Below are positions 8,066 to 15,256 of a stretch of 31,727 bases of DNA, piece after piece; the stretch's first letter is position 1, and each line of letters opens with the position of its first letter. The translations under genes and the position numbers were made by a program. This DNA comes from an uncultured Alphaproteobacteria bacterium (GTDB taxonomy: Bacteria > Pseudomonadota > Alphaproteobacteria > CAAHEQ01 > UBA3637). The notes beneath the pieces were generated by a model. The model was not told the origin of the DNA, did no database searches, and saw only the letters and a program-made list of their open reading frames with translations. The stretch lies in assembly GCA_937935995.1 (NCBI GenBank), contig CALGXF010000029.1:1-31727 (forward strand). The letters run 5' to 3'.

Positions 8066-9436
8066 ATGCATACGGCAAAAATAAAAATAATGGAATCTTA
8101 TCCGGTTCCCCGGGCTATTTTGTTATTGGCTTTTCCGTCTATTTTGGCCATGTTGGTTCAAATTATTTACGGGTTAACGGATACGTTTTTTATTGCCAGA
8201 ACAGGCAATGCCGATATGGTTGCAGCGATTACTTTTGCTATGCCGATTATGATGGTTTTTCAGGCAACGGGCAACATTTTTGCCGTCGGCGGCGCGTCGT
8301 ATATTTCCAGAAAGTTGGGGGAACACCAGTTGGCAGAAGTCAAGCGTGCGTCTTCGACATGTTTTTATTTGTCTGTTTTGCTCGGTATGTTGTTGACCGG
8401 TTTCTTTTGGATTTATATAGATAAAATCGTGCGTTGGTTCGGTGCAACGGCCGGGACATATCAATACACCAAAGAATATTTAATCATCATGTCATCGATG
8501 AGCTTTATTCCGATTTTACAAGTGACATTAGCCGGGCTTATCCGTTCCGAAGGGTCAACCAATCATGCCATGATTGGGATTTTGTTGGGAACGGGAACGA
8601 ATATTGTCATGGATTACATCTTCATTTTTAATATGGGTATGGGCATTAAAGGAGCCGCGATTGCAACCTTAATCGGCAATACGATAGGTGTTTTGTACTT
8701 TTTGTCTTACTTTGCGCGCGGCAAGTCTTTTTTGTCGCTGGGGTATCGGTTTTTCAAACCGGATAAGGAAATGATTTATAATATTTTGGCGATTGGTATT
8801 CCGGCTTCTTTAAGCGCACTGATTATGGGATTTTCTAACGTTTTGACAAACAATATCGGCAGTGCTTACGGCGAAAACGTCATTGCGGCGAACGGCATCA
8901 ATATGCGGTTGGTCAGCGTGGTGTTTTTTCTGGTGATGGGATTGGCTCAAGGATATCAGCCGTTTGCCGGATACAATTACGGCGCCAAAAATGTAAAACG
9001 TCTTTTGGCATCATTTAAAGTGACGTTGCTCTACGGGACGATTTTATCGGTTTTGTGTGCGGTTTTGCTGTTCTTTTTTAATTATCAGGCGATGGCTTTG
9101 TTCATTCGTAACGAAGATGTTATTCGCATCGGTCAGTCGATGATTAAGGCTTTTTTATGGGCTGTTCCTTTGTTTGGTGTTCAGTTTACCATTACGATGA
9201 CGTTTCAGGCAACCGGTCGCGCTATGTTGGCTATGTTCCTTGTGCTTGGGCGCCAGTTGTTTTTCTTTATTCCCTTGCTGTTGATTTTAAATCATTACTT
9301 TACGTTTAAAGGGTATATTTACGCGCAACCGGTTGCCGATGTCGTGACAACATTGGTGTCTGTTTTATTATCTGTTTACTTTGTTCGGGATTTGCACAAA
9401 ATTGACCCGGCTTATGTTAACAAAGTTCCGAAATAA
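8066..9436 (+). CDS. MATE family efflux transporter
   Basis: The 456-aa inner-membrane protein has about twelve hydrophobic segments and the features of the MATE (NorM/DinF-like) family: an N-terminal stretch with IMESYPVPRAILLLAFPSI followed by YGLTDTFFIARTG, and a second half that repeats the fold (GIPASLSALIMGFSN; LVMGLAQGYQPFAGYNYGA). Family members export cationic drugs or metabolites in exchange for Na+ or H+; the substrate here cannot be told. GAAAGGTGAAG precedes the ATG. It follows the CDGSH gene closely, and its last 25 bp overlap the tail of the convergent unknown gene on the other strand. Confidence 0.93.
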   Translation: MHTAKIKIMESYPVPRAILLLAFPSILAMLVQIIYGLTDTFFIARTGNADMVAAITFAMPIMMVFQATGNIFAVGGASYISRKLGEHQLAEVKRASSTCFYLSVLLGMLLTGFFWIYIDKIVRWFGATAGTYQYTKEYLIIMSSMSFIPILQVTLAGLIRSEGSTNHAMIGILLGTGTNIVMDYIFIFNMGMGIKGAAIATLIGNTIGVLYFLSYFARGKSFLSLGYRFFKPDKEMIYNILAIGIPASLSALIMGFSNVLTNNIGSAYGENVIAANGINMRLVSVVFFLVMGLAQGYQPFAGYNYGAKNVKRLLASFKVTLLYGTILSVLCAVLLFFFNYQAMALFIRNEDVIRIGQSMIKAFLWAVPLFGVQFTITMTFQATGRAMLAMFLVLGRQLFFFIPLLLILNHYFTFKGYIYAQPVADVVTTLVSVLLSVYFVRDLHKIDPAYVNKVPK

Positions 9437-9828
9437 GCGCACCATTCTTTTGTTTCCCGGGTTGTTAAGATATCTTGCCGTCCGTGCGTGTAACACACTG
9501 TATGCGGGTCGGCGATGTTTTTTTCTCCGCAAAACGCCAAGTAAATCCAACATACTTTACCGGGACGATACGTCATTGCAAAAGGCGTTGCAATCGTGTC
9601 CGACCGGTGTGGGTGGCTGACCGGTGCGGAAAAAAGCGTGACGGGTGTTTTCAGCCGATTGGCCAGTTCCGTCACAATTTGCGTGTCCGGATTGGATTCA
9701 AAAGAAATCGGGATTTGAAAAGCAGTTGCTTTTGTTTTTAGGGGGCTTTTTTCTAAAATGAATTGATGATGAAAAGAAGAATAAAGATAAACAACGGCAG
9801 TTATTTTATTAGCAGATCGTTTAAGCAT
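9412..9828 (-). CDS. Hypothetical protein, 138 aa
   Basis: The family is not recognised. CAGGAG stands 7 bases before the ATG. The product starts with a basic residue cluster and a moderately hydrophobic stretch (ITAVVYLYSSF), too weak to call a signal peptide. The rest looks globular. It ends inside the 3' end of the MATE gene, a 25-bp tail-to-tail overlap, which slightly lowers confidence. It lies 18 bp downstream of another small unknown gene and is probably co-transcribed with it. Two plus-strand frames cross this region without good ribosome sites. Confidence 0.6.
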   Translation of the reverse strand: MLKRSANKITAVVYLYSSFHHQFILEKSPLKTKATAFQIPISFESNPDTQIVTELANRLKTPVTLFSAPVSHPHRSDTIATPFAMTYRPGKVCWIYLAFCGEKNIADPHTVCYTHGRQDILTTRETKEWCAYFGTLLT

Positions 9829-9846
9829 GAAAAATCTCCTGAAAAG

Positions 9847-10065
9847 TTAATGTTGACGTGGAAGCGGTCCATACAGAAAGGCATCAATGCAACTGTCTAA
9901 AAAGACAAGTTCCCAGTAATGTTTTTTGCAAAAAATGCCTTTTTCACGGCGCGCCTTTTCCATCCCTGATAAAGTCAATGCAACGCGTGCTTTTTCCATA
10001 TACAACTGTTCTTTACTGAACAAGGACCATTCTTTATAAGTTAAATTTGATAATTTGTCTTGCAT
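9847..10065 (-). CDS. Small hypothetical protein, 72 aa
   Basis: No family is recognised. I choose ATG 10065 (MQDKLSNL) over a GTG two codons upstream, because AAGGAG overlaps that GTG and sits 5 bases from the ATG. The product is a small, charged, mostly helical protein with no membrane segment. It appears to be the first gene of a two-gene unit with the 138-aa unknown. The 200 bp between this gene and the next on the plus strand contains no other gene that I can support. Confidence 0.6.
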   Translation of the reverse strand: MQDKLSNLTYKEWSLFSKEQLYMEKARVALTLSGMEKARREKGIFCKKHYWELVFLDSCIDAFLYGPLPRQH

Positions 10066-10274
10066 AAGCACTCCTTTTGTTCCAAAAACGTTTTAGCATA
10101 CGAACGTAGGTTGGAAAAGAGCTTTGCTGTGGACAGGTCGAGACATCGGCTGACCGGTCGGCTGATCGAACTTCACAACCTTTGCGAAAGTTTAATAAAA
10201 GATTTGCTTTTAACAATATAATATGCTAAAAAGGATATGTCTGCATGTCGAGTCTGTCAGAAGAAAGGTAAACT

Positions 10275-10934
10275 ATGATTAACAAAGCGTATTATACTCT
10301 TGCAGAATTGTCGAAACTCTGGTCATTAGAGCTTGAGGATTTTATTTATTTGGCGGAAATGCAGGCTTTGACATTTTGCGTCAAGATAAATGATGCGTTG
10401 GCAGCGATTTATCGGCAGAAAGAAAAAAATGGGCTGCCTTACGGAGAACCGATTGATAAAAAATGTGTGTCGGGTTTGTTTGATTTGCACCCGCGGCAGG
10501 CTTGTGAAATTTTGCAAAATGATTCGTTTTCTTTGTTTCGATTGAAACGGACGGAAACGGAATATATCGAACTTGCCACTTATTATCGTTTTTTAAGGAA
10601 AGATTTGTTTGTGCGAAGCGAAGAAAAGGAGCGGTTTGAAACCAATGGCTTGGCCACTTTTGTCCGCGCGCCGATTTTGCATATTCAACGGTTGGAAAAC
10701 GGTAAGTTTCGTGTTGCCACAAAAACGAATGTGTTTGAATTGAATGACAAACAAGTTCACGTTTTGATGATTTTGCAAAAGGCAGCTCGTTCGGGGCATC
10801 CGTGGTGTTGCGGCAAACAGTTGCTGAAAGATATCAGCCAAAGCACGAAAATGGCGGATTTATTTAAACGGACAGCCAATTGGCATGCGTTGATTGAAAG
10901 CAATTATCAAGGGTATTATCGCCTGCGGTCTTAA
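10275..10934 (+). CDS. Hypothetical protein, possible DNA-binding regulator, 219 aa
   Basis: The family is not named with confidence. The N-terminus (YYTLAELSKLWSLELEDFIYLAEMQALTF, about 6-34) resembles the helix-turn-helix start of MerR/excisionase-like regulators, where a sequence-reading helix is followed by a short turn and a hydrophobic strand. The C-terminal 70 residues (from about LNDKQVHVLMILQKA) look like a winged-helix segment ending in a Tyr/Arg-rich tail. These are fold impressions, not detected motifs. AAAGG precedes the ATG by 6 bases. It stands alone, upstream of the tRNA-Arg repeat locus, with no sign of an operon. Confidence 0.65.
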   Translation: MINKAYYTLAELSKLWSLELEDFIYLAEMQALTFCVKINDALAAIYRQKEKNGLPYGEPIDKKCVSGLFDLHPRQACEILQNDSFSLFRLKRTETEYIELATYYRFLRKDLFVRSEEKERFETNGLATFVRAPILHIQRLENGKFRVATKTNVFELNDKQVHVLMILQKAARSGHPWCCGKQLLKDISQSTKMADLFKRTANWHALIESNYQGYYRLRS

Positions 10935-10963
10935 AAAGGGTACCGGTGAGGAGCTTTCAAATA

Positions 10964-11093
10964 GTGATCCCGGCACGGTTGTCAATCGGCTTCGCCCGAT
11001 TGCTCCCTACGGGACCGTCCTTCGGCCGTCGCGTCCTCGGGCATAAAACGCCCGTCGGCCGCCGAACAACGTTCAAATCGGCCAGGGATGCTT
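10964..11093 (-). repeat. tRNA-Arg 3'-tail repeat unit (single copy)
   Basis: GATCCCGGCACG at 10966-10977 copies the 3' end of tRNA-Arg (11137-11148), 171 bp from it. On the minus strand the tail is preceded by a 7-bp hairpin (CAATCGG/CCGATTG) and by GGTCCCGTAG (11016-11007), which equals the first ten bases of tRNA-Arg. The body shares ACGGGACCGTCC and GCGTCCTCG with the tRNA-Leu array at 1-398. No gene is apparent here. Confidence 0.75.
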
Positions 11094-11133
11094 AAATAAA
11101 TAAAACCGCCCATTTGGACGGTTTTATTTATTT
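11094..11133 (-). terminator. Rho-independent terminator after tRNA-Arg
   Basis: A 15-bp complementary stem (AAATAAATAAAACCG with CGGTTTTATTTATTT) around a short loop lies immediately downstream of tRNA-Arg on the minus strand, with T-rich ends in both directions. Confidence 0.8.
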
Positions 11134-11209
11134 GGCGATCCCGGCACGATTCGAACGTGCGACCCACAGCTTAGAAGGCTGTTGCTCTATCCAGCTGAGC
11201 TACGGGACC
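11133..11209 (-). tRNA. tRNA-Arg (anticodon UCU)
   Basis: The minus strand gives acceptor GGTCCCG with CGGGATC (one G-U pair), anticodon stem ACAGC/GCTGT around loop CTTCTAA (anticodon TCT), T arm GCACG-TTCGAAT-CGTGC and an encoded CCA. Length is 77 nt. It decodes AGA. Confidence 0.95.
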
Positions 11210-11316
11210 GCTGACAGCCTTTTCTTTTACACCAAAATGCCGCCTTTGTCAAAAAATTTATTTCTGCTTTACTTTTTCCCTTAAACAGGTCATACTTTTT
11301 CAAACCAAAGGAGCGA

Positions 11317-11718
11317 ATGATGAAAACAGTTACCGTAACCGCCGGATTAATTGCGCATAACGGCCGGTTTTTAATTGCTCAACGGCGTAAAGATAAAAGT
11401 TTGGGCGGGTTTTGGGAATTTCCCGGCGGCAAAATCGAAGCCGGGGAAACGTGCGAACAATGTTTAAAACGCGAAATCAAAGAAGAGTTTGATATTCAAA
11501 TTGAGGTTCATGATTTCGTGATGGAGCATACGTTTTCATACGAAACATTTGACTTGCACATGTATGTGTACAGCGCCTCTTGGGATGGTGTCGGGGATAT
11601 TCGTATTTGTGATCATGAACAATATGCGTGGGTTCCGTTGGAACAAATTTCAAGGTATCAGTTGGCCGGCGCCGATGTACCGGTTATTGAGTTTTTAACT
11701 AAAAACTTGACAAAATAA
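11317..11718 (+). CDS. mutT: Nudix hydrolase, MutT-like (8-oxo-dGTP diphosphatase)
   Basis: The 133-aa protein has the MutT layout: an N-terminal strand with LIAHNGRFLIAQRRKDKSLGGFWEFPGG, then the Nudix box from about residue 37 to 59. The box keeps G-x5-E-x7-RE-I-x-EE; the last Gly of the consensus is Asp (EEFDI). The catalytic glutamates of REIKEE are present. The family member MutT removes oxidised GTP and dGTP from the nucleotide pool; substrate identity here is inferred from length and overall likeness. AAAGGAG precedes two adjacent ATG codons, and either could serve. It is divergent from tRNA-Arg and 49 bp upstream of a gene of unknown function. Confidence 0.88.
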   Translation: MMKTVTVTAGLIAHNGRFLIAQRRKDKSLGGFWEFPGGKIEAGETCEQCLKREIKEEFDIQIEVHDFVMEHTFSYETFDLHMYVYSASWDGVGDIRICDHEQYAWVPLEQISRYQLAGADVPVIEFLTKNLTK

Positions 11719-11767
11719 TAAATAGACGCTAAACTTCTTTTATCCAATTTAAAAAGGAAGGTCATTT

Positions 11768-12250
11768 ATGCGTGATTTTTATCAAGACCGGTTGCGTGCG
11801 TCCATCATTCAATCGTTAATGAAAGGCGACATCGGAGATTATCATTGGCTGTTATCGGATTCGGTTTTGCCGACGATTGCAAAGGCTTTTTTCTTGATTA
11901 ATTTTGACACACCGTTGGCAAAAGTCGTTTTAAAAGATTTGCCGTTACCGCCGGATCCGCCTAAAGACTTTTTCCCGGCCGTTTCCAATATGATTCGTTG
12001 TACGTTGTCAAATCCGCAATTTCCGCCTTATATGGCTGCTGCATTTGAACAAGGCTGCATTCCCGTTACATCCGGTTGGCGCACGTATTTTAAAACGGTT
12101 TTAAATCACAAAATTGCGCGCCAGTTGGTTCGTTTGTCTTTTGTTGAAAACGGAACGGATATCCTGCCGCCGGTTGTTGTCCGAGTTGCGCTTGTCGATG
12201 TTCCCGGCTTTCGGCCGCAACGTTCTTTTTCTATTTTGCAAAGAGATTAA
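11768..12250 (+). CDS. Hypothetical protein, 160 aa
   Basis: The family is not recognised. AAGGAAGG lies 7 bases before the ATG. The protein is soluble, with an N-terminal helical part (RDFYQDRLRASIIQSLMKGD) and a Pro-rich loop (LPLPPDPPKDFFPAV, about 58-72), and no signal peptide. It probably shares a transcript with the Nudix gene 49 bp upstream and ends at a strong terminator. No role is proposed. Confidence 0.75.
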   Translation: MRDFYQDRLRASIIQSLMKGDIGDYHWLLSDSVLPTIAKAFFLINFDTPLAKVVLKDLPLPPDPPKDFFPAVSNMIRCTLSNPQFPPYMAAAFEQGCIPVTSGWRTYFKTVLNHKIARQLVRLSFVENGTDILPPVVVRVALVDVPGFRPQRSFSILQRD

Positions 12251-12278
12251 AAAAAAGGCCCGCATCGGGGCCTTTTTC
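12251..12278. terminator. Bidirectional terminator
   Basis: A stem AAAGGCCC/GGGGCCTTT with A and T runs on the two sides lies between the convergent 160-aa gene and the rubrerythrin gene. Confidence 0.85.
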
Positions 12279-12294
12279 ATTTAACCGCATCGGA

Positions 12295-12834
12295 TTAGAA
12301 ATTATCCGTGTGCAAGAAGAAATATGCTTTCGGGTGTTTGCAAACCGGGCACATTTCCGGCGCTTTTTCACCAACGTGAATGTGTCCGCAGTTAGCACAT
12401 TCCCAAATCACGATGCTGCCTTTTTGGAAAACTTCACCTGTTTTAACATTGGACAGCAATTTGCGATATCTTTCTTCATGGCGTTTTTCAATGTCACCGA
12501 CCATTTTGAATTGAGCGGCAATTTCTTTAAAGCCTTCTTCTTCGGCGACTTTGGCGAAAGTGGCATACATATCCGTCCATTCATAGTTTTCACCGTTGGC
12601 CGCATCTTCCAAATTTGTGGCTGTATCAGGTAAATCACCGCCGTGCAGCGCTTTAAACCACAATTTGGCATGTTCTTTTTCATTGTTAGCCGTGACTTCA
12701 AATAAGTCAGCGATTTGGTTGTAGCCTTCTTTGCGTGCTTTGCTGGCGTAATAGGTGTATTTATTACGTGCTTGAGATTCTCCGGCAAAAGCCGCCATCA
12801 AATTTTGTTCTGTTTTGCTACCTTTTAATTCCAT
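12295..12834 (-). CDS. rbr: Rubrerythrin
   Basis: Rubrerythrin is a cytoplasmic non-haem diiron peroxidase that reduces hydrogen peroxide, typical of anaerobes and microaerophiles. The 179-aa protein shows the four-helix ferritin-like part with diiron ligands in GESQARNKY, NNEKEHAKLW (about 50-59), EEEGF and EKRHEERY (about 115-122). A C-terminal rubredoxin-type domain follows, with CANC (146-149) and CPVC (162-165). Length is normal. AAAAGGAG precedes the ATG. It lies 12 bp downstream of a PerR-type regulator gene on the same strand, so peroxide-responsive co-regulation is a reasonable inference. Confidence 0.96.
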   Translation of the reverse strand: MELKGSKTEQNLMAAFAGESQARNKYTYYASKARKEGYNQIADLFEVTANNEKEHAKLWFKALHGGDLPDTATNLEDAANGENYEWTDMYATFAKVAEEEGFKEIAAQFKMVGDIEKRHEERYRKLLSNVKTGEVFQKGSIVIWECANCGHIHVGEKAPEMCPVCKHPKAYFFLHTDNF

Positions 12835-12846
12835 TTTATTCTCCTT

Positions 12847-13233
12847 TTATACATGGGGGCGTTTTTGACAGACAGAGCAAACGCCACTGAAGCTCATCTC
12901 GTGTCGGGTGACGGTCGCATCAAGCGATTTAGCCACAAGCATATCCACATCCGGTGCTACCGTTTCCGGCACATCATAGATTTTTCCGCAAGATTGGCAC
13001 AAAAAGTGATAATGCGGATGCAATTGATGATCAAAATGATCCGAATTTTCCAATCCCGTGATTTTACGAACAAGCCCCATCTGAACCAGTTGGTTTAAAT
13101 TCCGGTATACGGTCGCCAAGCTTAATTTCGGATGAGTCTTTTTCAAAAGCGTATAAATTTCTTCAGCCGTCGGGTGAATCGGATTCATCCGTAAGGCATT
13201 CAAAATAAAATCGCGCTGTTTTGAATAGTTCAT
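12847..13233 (-). CDS. perR: Fur-family peroxide-type regulator (PerR-like)
   Basis: The 128-aa protein has an N-terminal winged helix (HPTAEEIYTLL and LATVYRNLNQLVQMGLV) and a C-terminal metal-binding dimer domain. The structural Zn site is C79/C82 and C119/C122. The regulatory ligands match those of Bacillus PerR by position: H34, D68, H74, H76 and D87. The last is Asp, as in PerR, rather than the Glu of Fur. Such regulators sense peroxide by metal-catalysed His oxidation. It is the first gene of a perR-rbr unit. Its promoter region carries a palindrome (13248-13262), which suggests autoregulation. Annotation as plain Fur is possible, but the partner gene favours PerR. Confidence 0.9.
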   Translation of the reverse strand: MNYSKQRDFILNALRMNPIHPTAEEIYTLLKKTHPKLSLATVYRNLNQLVQMGLVRKITGLENSDHFDHQLHPHYHFLCQSCGKIYDVPETVAPDVDMLVAKSLDATVTRHEMSFSGVCSVCQKRPHV

Positions 13234-13247
13234 CTTTTCTCCAAAAT

Positions 13248-13262
13248 CGATAATGCTTATCG
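13248..13262. promoter_or_regulatory. Palindromic operator, probable PerR/Fur-type box
   Basis: CGATAATGCTTATCG is a perfect 6-3-6 inverted repeat placed at the predicted transcription start of perR-rbr, 15 bp before the perR start codon. It resembles the GATAAT/ATTATC half-sites bound by Fur-family proteins. Confidence 0.65.
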
Positions 13263-13268
13263 TTTTTG

Positions 13269-13297
13269 TTTTTACATCGATTCGTATGAAATGTCAA
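13269..13297 (-). promoter_or_regulatory. Predicted promoter of perR-rbr
   Basis: On the minus strand TTGACA (13297-13292), a 17-bp spacer and TAAAAA (13274-13269) precede the operator palindrome, so repressor binding would block the start site. Confidence 0.55.
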
Positions 13298-13319
13298 TTC
13301 TTTTTTTAAAAAAATATAC

Positions 13320-13348
13320 TTGCATTTGAGAAAAAGCATGCTTATCCT
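13320..13348 (+). promoter_or_regulatory. Predicted promoter of the SIMPL-domain gene
   Basis: TTGCAT (13320-13325), a 17-bp spacer containing the palindrome AAGCATGCTT, and TATCCT (13343-13348) lie 22 bp before the start codon. It is divergent from the perR promoter. Confidence 0.5.
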
Positions 13349-13369
13349 TTTATCAGAAAGGAGACGATC

Positions 13370-14101
13370 ATGGTTGAAAAAATGCAATTCGGTTCTTTTT
13401 GGGGACGTGTTATTTTAGCAGTCGGCATTACGCTCGGCGGCTTTTTTCCGGGATATTTTTATTATCAAGCGCGGATGAATGCCAACACGGTGTCGGTGAA
13501 GGGGTTGGCCGAACTGGATGTAAAGGCTGATTTGGCGATTTGGGATATTAAGTTTAATACCACCAATAACAGTTTAACAACGGCGGGTCAACAGATGGCG
13601 CACCAATTGACGGTTATTCAGGCGTATTTAAAAGAACGCGGCTTTACGACGGATGAAATTACGGTCGGGCGTGTTGAAACGAACGATTTAATGACGAATC
13701 CGTACCGGGATCAAAATATCTCTTCGCGTTATATTTTAAGCCAAGTCGTAACGGTTCACAGCACGCATGTTGACCAAGTCGAAGAGGCATTACGCAATAT
13801 TGGCGGTTTGATTGAAAAGGGCGTCATTTTTGACAGCCAAAGCTATGGTTCGCCGGTTTCTTACCTGTTTACGGGATTGAATGCCGTTAAACCGCAAATG
13901 TTGGAAGAAGCGACAAAAAATGCGAAAGAAGCGGCGGCTGAATTTGCCAAAAGTTCGGGGTCTCGGGTCGGCAAAATCAAACAAGCGTCTCAAGGCGTGT
14001 TCAGTATTCTGCCGCGTGAACAGACACCCGGTGCAATGGAAAGCGCTCAAATCAATAAAAAAGTCAGAGTGGTTTCAACAATAACGTACTGGTTGGAATA
14101 A
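13370..14101 (+). CDS. SIMPL domain-containing (DUF541, YggE-like) protein
   Basis: The 243-aa protein has a single N-terminal membrane segment or uncleaved signal (about residues 12-32) and then a SIMPL domain. Typical elements are visible: VSVKGLAELDVKADLAIWDI near 45-64, a repeating MAHQLTVIQAYLKERGFTTDEI helix, VGRVETND, and the C-terminal LEEATKNAKEAAAEFAKSSGSRVGKI. Family members are periplasmic or surface-anchored, and some are linked to oxidative-stress phenotypes. Divergence from perR-rbr fits that but does not prove it. AAAGGAG precedes the ATG. It is a single gene with its own terminator. Confidence 0.88.
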   Translation: MVEKMQFGSFWGRVILAVGITLGGFFPGYFYYQARMNANTVSVKGLAELDVKADLAIWDIKFNTTNNSLTTAGQQMAHQLTVIQAYLKERGFTTDEITVGRVETNDLMTNPYRDQNISSRYILSQVVTVHSTHVDQVEEALRNIGGLIEKGVIFDSQSYGSPVSYLFTGLNAVKPQMLEEATKNAKEAAAEFAKSSGSRVGKIKQASQGVFSILPREQTPGAMESAQINKKVRVVSTITYWLE

Positions 14102-14108
14102 ACGGATG

Positions 14109-14136
14109 AAAAGCCCCTCTTCAAAAGGGGCTTTTT
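14109..14136 (+). terminator. Rho-independent terminator
   Basis: AAAAGCCCCT/AGGGGCTTTTT stem-loop, 8 bp after the SIMPL gene. Confidence 0.88.
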
Positions 14137-14166
14137 AAATGATTAAAAAATTTTTTATTTTTATTA

Positions 14167-14196
14167 TTGACAAAAACTATATATAGCATTTATAAT
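14167..14196 (+). promoter_or_regulatory. Strong predicted promoter
   Basis: Consensus TTGACA (14167-14172) and TATAAT (14191-14196) are separated by 18 bp in a very AT-rich leader, 34 bp before the gene at 14230. Confidence 0.7.
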
Positions 14197-14229
14197 ATAT
14201 ATTATAGATTGAATATATAGGAGGCAGCT

Positions 14230-14805
14230 ATGAAAAAAATAGAAAATGTAAAAGAGTTTGTAGAAAAAATTGATTCGGCCAAAAAGTTGAATCCGAAAGA
14301 CCTTTCTTCGGATCAGGATTTAACGATAGCGATAATGAATTTGATATCGATAGAGGAACATTTGGTTTTTTCAGGGGCAAAGACCGGGAAAACATCCTTT
14401 TATGACATGGTTCAAGACATACGGGAATTGCGCAAGAATTTGTTGCAAAAAGTCATTCCGGCGTATGAAGGGGAAGTTTGGTGTATATCGAAACACTTGT
14501 TAGCGTCATCGATGCGTTTGATGGAAGTCGGTACGAAACAGCAAAGTATGGGGAACACCAAAGAAGCGTATCAGTTATTTAATCAAGCGTATGATTTGTA
14601 CTGTTTGTTCTGGGGATTGAATTTAAACATGCTAAATGCGGCAGATGTTAAGGGAATTGAAGCGGACGTGAAAAAGGAGGTCGCTTTGCTGCCGGCAGCG
14701 GATAAAACAATCCCGGAAACGATTTCGGAAACAGAGCCGAAAGCCGGGTTTTTCGGTCGTATGAAAGCATTTGTTCGTAAATCGGTTGATTGTTGCATTG
14801 AATAG
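14230..14805 (+). CDS. Hypothetical helical protein, 191 aa
   Basis: I cannot assign a family with confidence. The ribosome site AGGAGG is 6 bases before the ATG. The product is predicted cytoplasmic and almost entirely helical, with long amphipathic stretches (about 30-75 and 85-130) that suggest a helical bundle. A linker (about 150-170) leads to a basic tail with GFFGRMKAFVRKSVDCC. Its upstream region has a near-consensus promoter, which suggests substantial expression. Seven bases separate it from the thioredoxin-like lipoprotein gene, so they form an operon. Confidence 0.75.
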   Translation: MKKIENVKEFVEKIDSAKKLNPKDLSSDQDLTIAIMNLISIEEHLVFSGAKTGKTSFYDMVQDIRELRKNLLQKVIPAYEGEVWCISKHLLASSMRLMEVGTKQQSMGNTKEAYQLFNQAYDLYCLFWGLNLNMLNAADVKGIEADVKKEVALLPAADKTIPETISETEPKAGFFGRMKAFVRKSVDCCIE

Positions 14806-14812
14806 GTGACAC

Positions 14813-15172
14813 ATGAAAAAAATAGGTTTAATTTGTTTGGCGATTTTAATGGGGTTAACGGGGTGTGATGAAACGGCCGCTCCGTCGCGGGAATTGGCTT
14901 CGAATAAAGCGTATTTCTTTTACGCCCAGACATGTCCGCATTGTCATGAAGCTGATGCTTATATTCGGCAAAAATACCCTGATTTAGAAATGATTCGGCT
15001 AGATGTTGCCACACCCGAAGGGCGGGACTTGTTTTTAAAATGTGCGGATAAATTCCGCTTGGGACAAATGATTGGTACGCCTCTTTTTTGCATGGGAGAC
15101 CAATACTTGATGGGATGGATTCCGGCCTATGAACAGCGTTTTGATTCCTATATTGAGCCGTTTTTAAACTAG
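14813..15172 (+). CDS. Thioredoxin/glutaredoxin-like lipoprotein
   Basis: The 119-aa protein starts with a lipoprotein signal: MKKIGLICLAILMGLTGC, with lipobox LTGC giving acylated Cys18. A small thioredoxin-like domain follows, in which AYFFYAQTCPHCHEADAYI carries a CPHC redox motif (the DsbA-type dipeptide Pro-His). The cis-Pro region is probably GTPLF. It is short for a DsbA and closer to a glutaredoxin. A membrane-anchored periplasmic thiol-disulfide role is inferred. It follows the helical unknown gene by 7 bp and has its own terminator, so the two probably act in one process that I cannot name. Confidence 0.85.
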   Translation: MKKIGLICLAILMGLTGCDETAAPSRELASNKAYFFYAQTCPHCHEADAYIRQKYPDLEMIRLDVATPEGRDLFLKCADKFRLGQMIGTPLFCMGDQYLMGWIPAYEQRFDSYIEPFLN

Positions 15173-15182
15173 GAATCGCTTT

Positions 15183-15208
15183 GCCCCGTTTCGGCGGGGC
15201 ATTTTTTA
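15183..15208 (+). terminator. Rho-independent terminator
   Basis: GCCCCG/CGGGGC stem with a TTTCGG-type loop, followed by ATTTTTT, 10 bp after the thioredoxin-like gene. Confidence 0.9.
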
Positions 15209-15256
15209 TTTGAAAGAGCCGGGCAGTTTGTTTATAGTAAATAAAGAAGGAAAAAA

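Noticed and set aside
9475..9741. 88-codon plus-strand frame opposite the 138-aa unknown
   Set aside because: It has no ribosome site, while the minus-strand frame has a good one and a close operon partner.
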